In this document: positions 63,639 to 64,000 of the stretch, piece by piece | Numbering within the stretch: position 1 is the first letter of the stretch | Layout: every line of letters begins with the position of its first letter | The notes under the pieces: generated by a model | Told to the model about the DNA's origin: nothing | Seen by the model: only the letters and a program-made list of their open reading frames with translations | Databases searched by the model: none | Source: Rosenbergiella epipactidis | Lineage (GTDB): Bacteria; Pseudomonadota; Gammaproteobacteria; Enterobacterales; Enterobacteriaceae | Assembly: GCF_018494055.1 (NCBI RefSeq) | Contig: NZ_JABBFQ010000001.1 | Span: 310,001-374,000, forward strand | Length of the DNA: 64,000 nt | Direction: 5' to 3' | Made by a program: the position numbers and the translations under genes

Positions 63639-64000
63639 TTAAAGCTTACGAAACCGGCTGCGCACCGAGAAAGTTTCAGACGTCACATAGCCTTCCATCT
63701 TGCGTAACCGTTGTTCACTCTCTTTCAAGGTTTGATCGGCTTGACTCAATACCTCATCTATAGAAAGTGTAGCGGGTTCTGCCGATGAACCACGCGGTTT
63801 TTTGTCTAAAATGAAGCCCAACGCAACATAGAGCAATAGTGTGACAAAGAATAAACCGAAGGTTGAGAGCACAGCGATAATCCGTACGAGATTAATAGGT
63901 AGTCCACTGTAATCGGCTATTCCTGCACAGACCCCTAAAATCTTACCGTCTTCACTATTACGATAAAGGGGCTTATCACTGATAAAGGGAAGTTTGATCA
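63639..64000 (-). CDS. pspC: PspC phage-shock membrane sensor (5' end outside window)
   Basis: The frame is open from the right edge to a stop at 63639, giving about 119 codons. It reads PLYRNSEDGKILGVCAGIAD, YSGLPINLVRIIAVLSTFGL, a membrane span (FFVTLLLYVALGFIL) and a C-terminal helix (QRLRKMEGYVTSETFSVRSR FRKL). This is PspC almost complete; only the first few residues lie beyond the window. PspC and PspB relay envelope stress to PspA. It is 39 bp upstream of pspD on the same strand. Confidence 0.9.
   Translation of the reverse strand, partial: IKLPFISDKPLYRNSEDGKILGVCAGIADYSGLPINLVRIIAVLSTFGLFFVTLLLYVALGFILDKKPRGSSAEPATLSIDEVLSQADQTLKESEQRLRKMEGYVTSETFSVRSRFRKL

Overview
This is a chromosomal window from a gammaproteobacterium of the order Enterobacterales. 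The right-hand 35 kb follows the Escherichia coli ydgH-rstAB-asr, hrpA-azoR-ydbH-ldhA, ttcA-fnrS-zntB-mppA-tpx-tyrR-ycjFX-pspDC neighbourhoods closely. Moderate GC, a sorbosone-dehydrogenase-like lipoprotein, a 2,5-diketogluconate-reductase-like aldo/keto reductase and a periplasmic flavoprotein/cytochrome c pair suggest an Erwiniaceae-type sugar oxidiser (Tatumella or Pantoea relatives). The genus is an inference. No rRNA, tRNA or CRISPR array was seen.

Layout. 1-4.6 kb holds the 5' end of a PQQ-type sorbosone dehydrogenase with its DUF2231 partner, then a minus-strand run gloA-aldA-AEC transporter-LysR that looks like an aldehyde/methylglyoxal detoxification operon. 4.7-22.5 kb is a decaying accessory region. 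It contains a frameshifted SDR, the tail of a metal-binding ABC substrate protein cut by the 38-bp inverted repeat of a Tn3-family element, and that element's remains: two paralogous dinucleotide-binding oxidoreductases, an OhrR-type MarR regulator lacking the redox cysteine, resolvase, res site and a stub of transposase. After these come an AraC tail, curA, a twice-frameshifted hydrolase, azlCD fused to a headless LysR gene, a GT9 glycosyltransferase with a TPR protein, a LacI-type fragment, a SRPBCC protein, a LysR, a yjjJ/hipH kinase-like gene behind three 12-bp repeats, a frameshifted LysR, an aldo/keto reductase, a broken DUF1493 gene and a remnant acetoin pathway (headless SDR plus intact acetolactate decarboxylase).

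22.5-34.8 kb is mixed: an SDR, a Tat-exported spermidine-dehydrogenase-like flavoprotein overlapping a triheme cytochrome c, ecotin with a lysine at P1, a convergent urate hydroxylase (hpxO) and guanine deaminase (guaD), ydfG, ynfB, ynfD, bioD2, sotB and a LysR regulator.

35-64 kb is conserved core: fnr-uspE, ydgH-ydgI, a rstA-rstB-M32 carboxypeptidase operon joined by 4-base overlaps, asr behind a near-perfect RstA box, the tiny ydgU, ydgD, hrpA, azoR, ynbE-ydbH (no ydbL), ldhA, ydbJ, ttcA, the FNR-dependent small RNA FnrS with its FNR site, zntB, mppA, tpx, tyrR and the end of the phage-shock operon (pspC-pspD-ycjX-ycjF).

Themes are envelope and acid stress (psp, rst/asr, ydbH/ynbE, ydgD), anaerobic control (fnr and its target fnrS in one window) and small-molecule redox detoxification (gloA/aldA, curA, azoR, tpx, several SDR/AKR genes). 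The most unusual parts are the Tn3 passenger module, the rstAB-peptidase operon, the yjjJ repeats and the concentrated gene decay between 4.7 and 21.8 kb.
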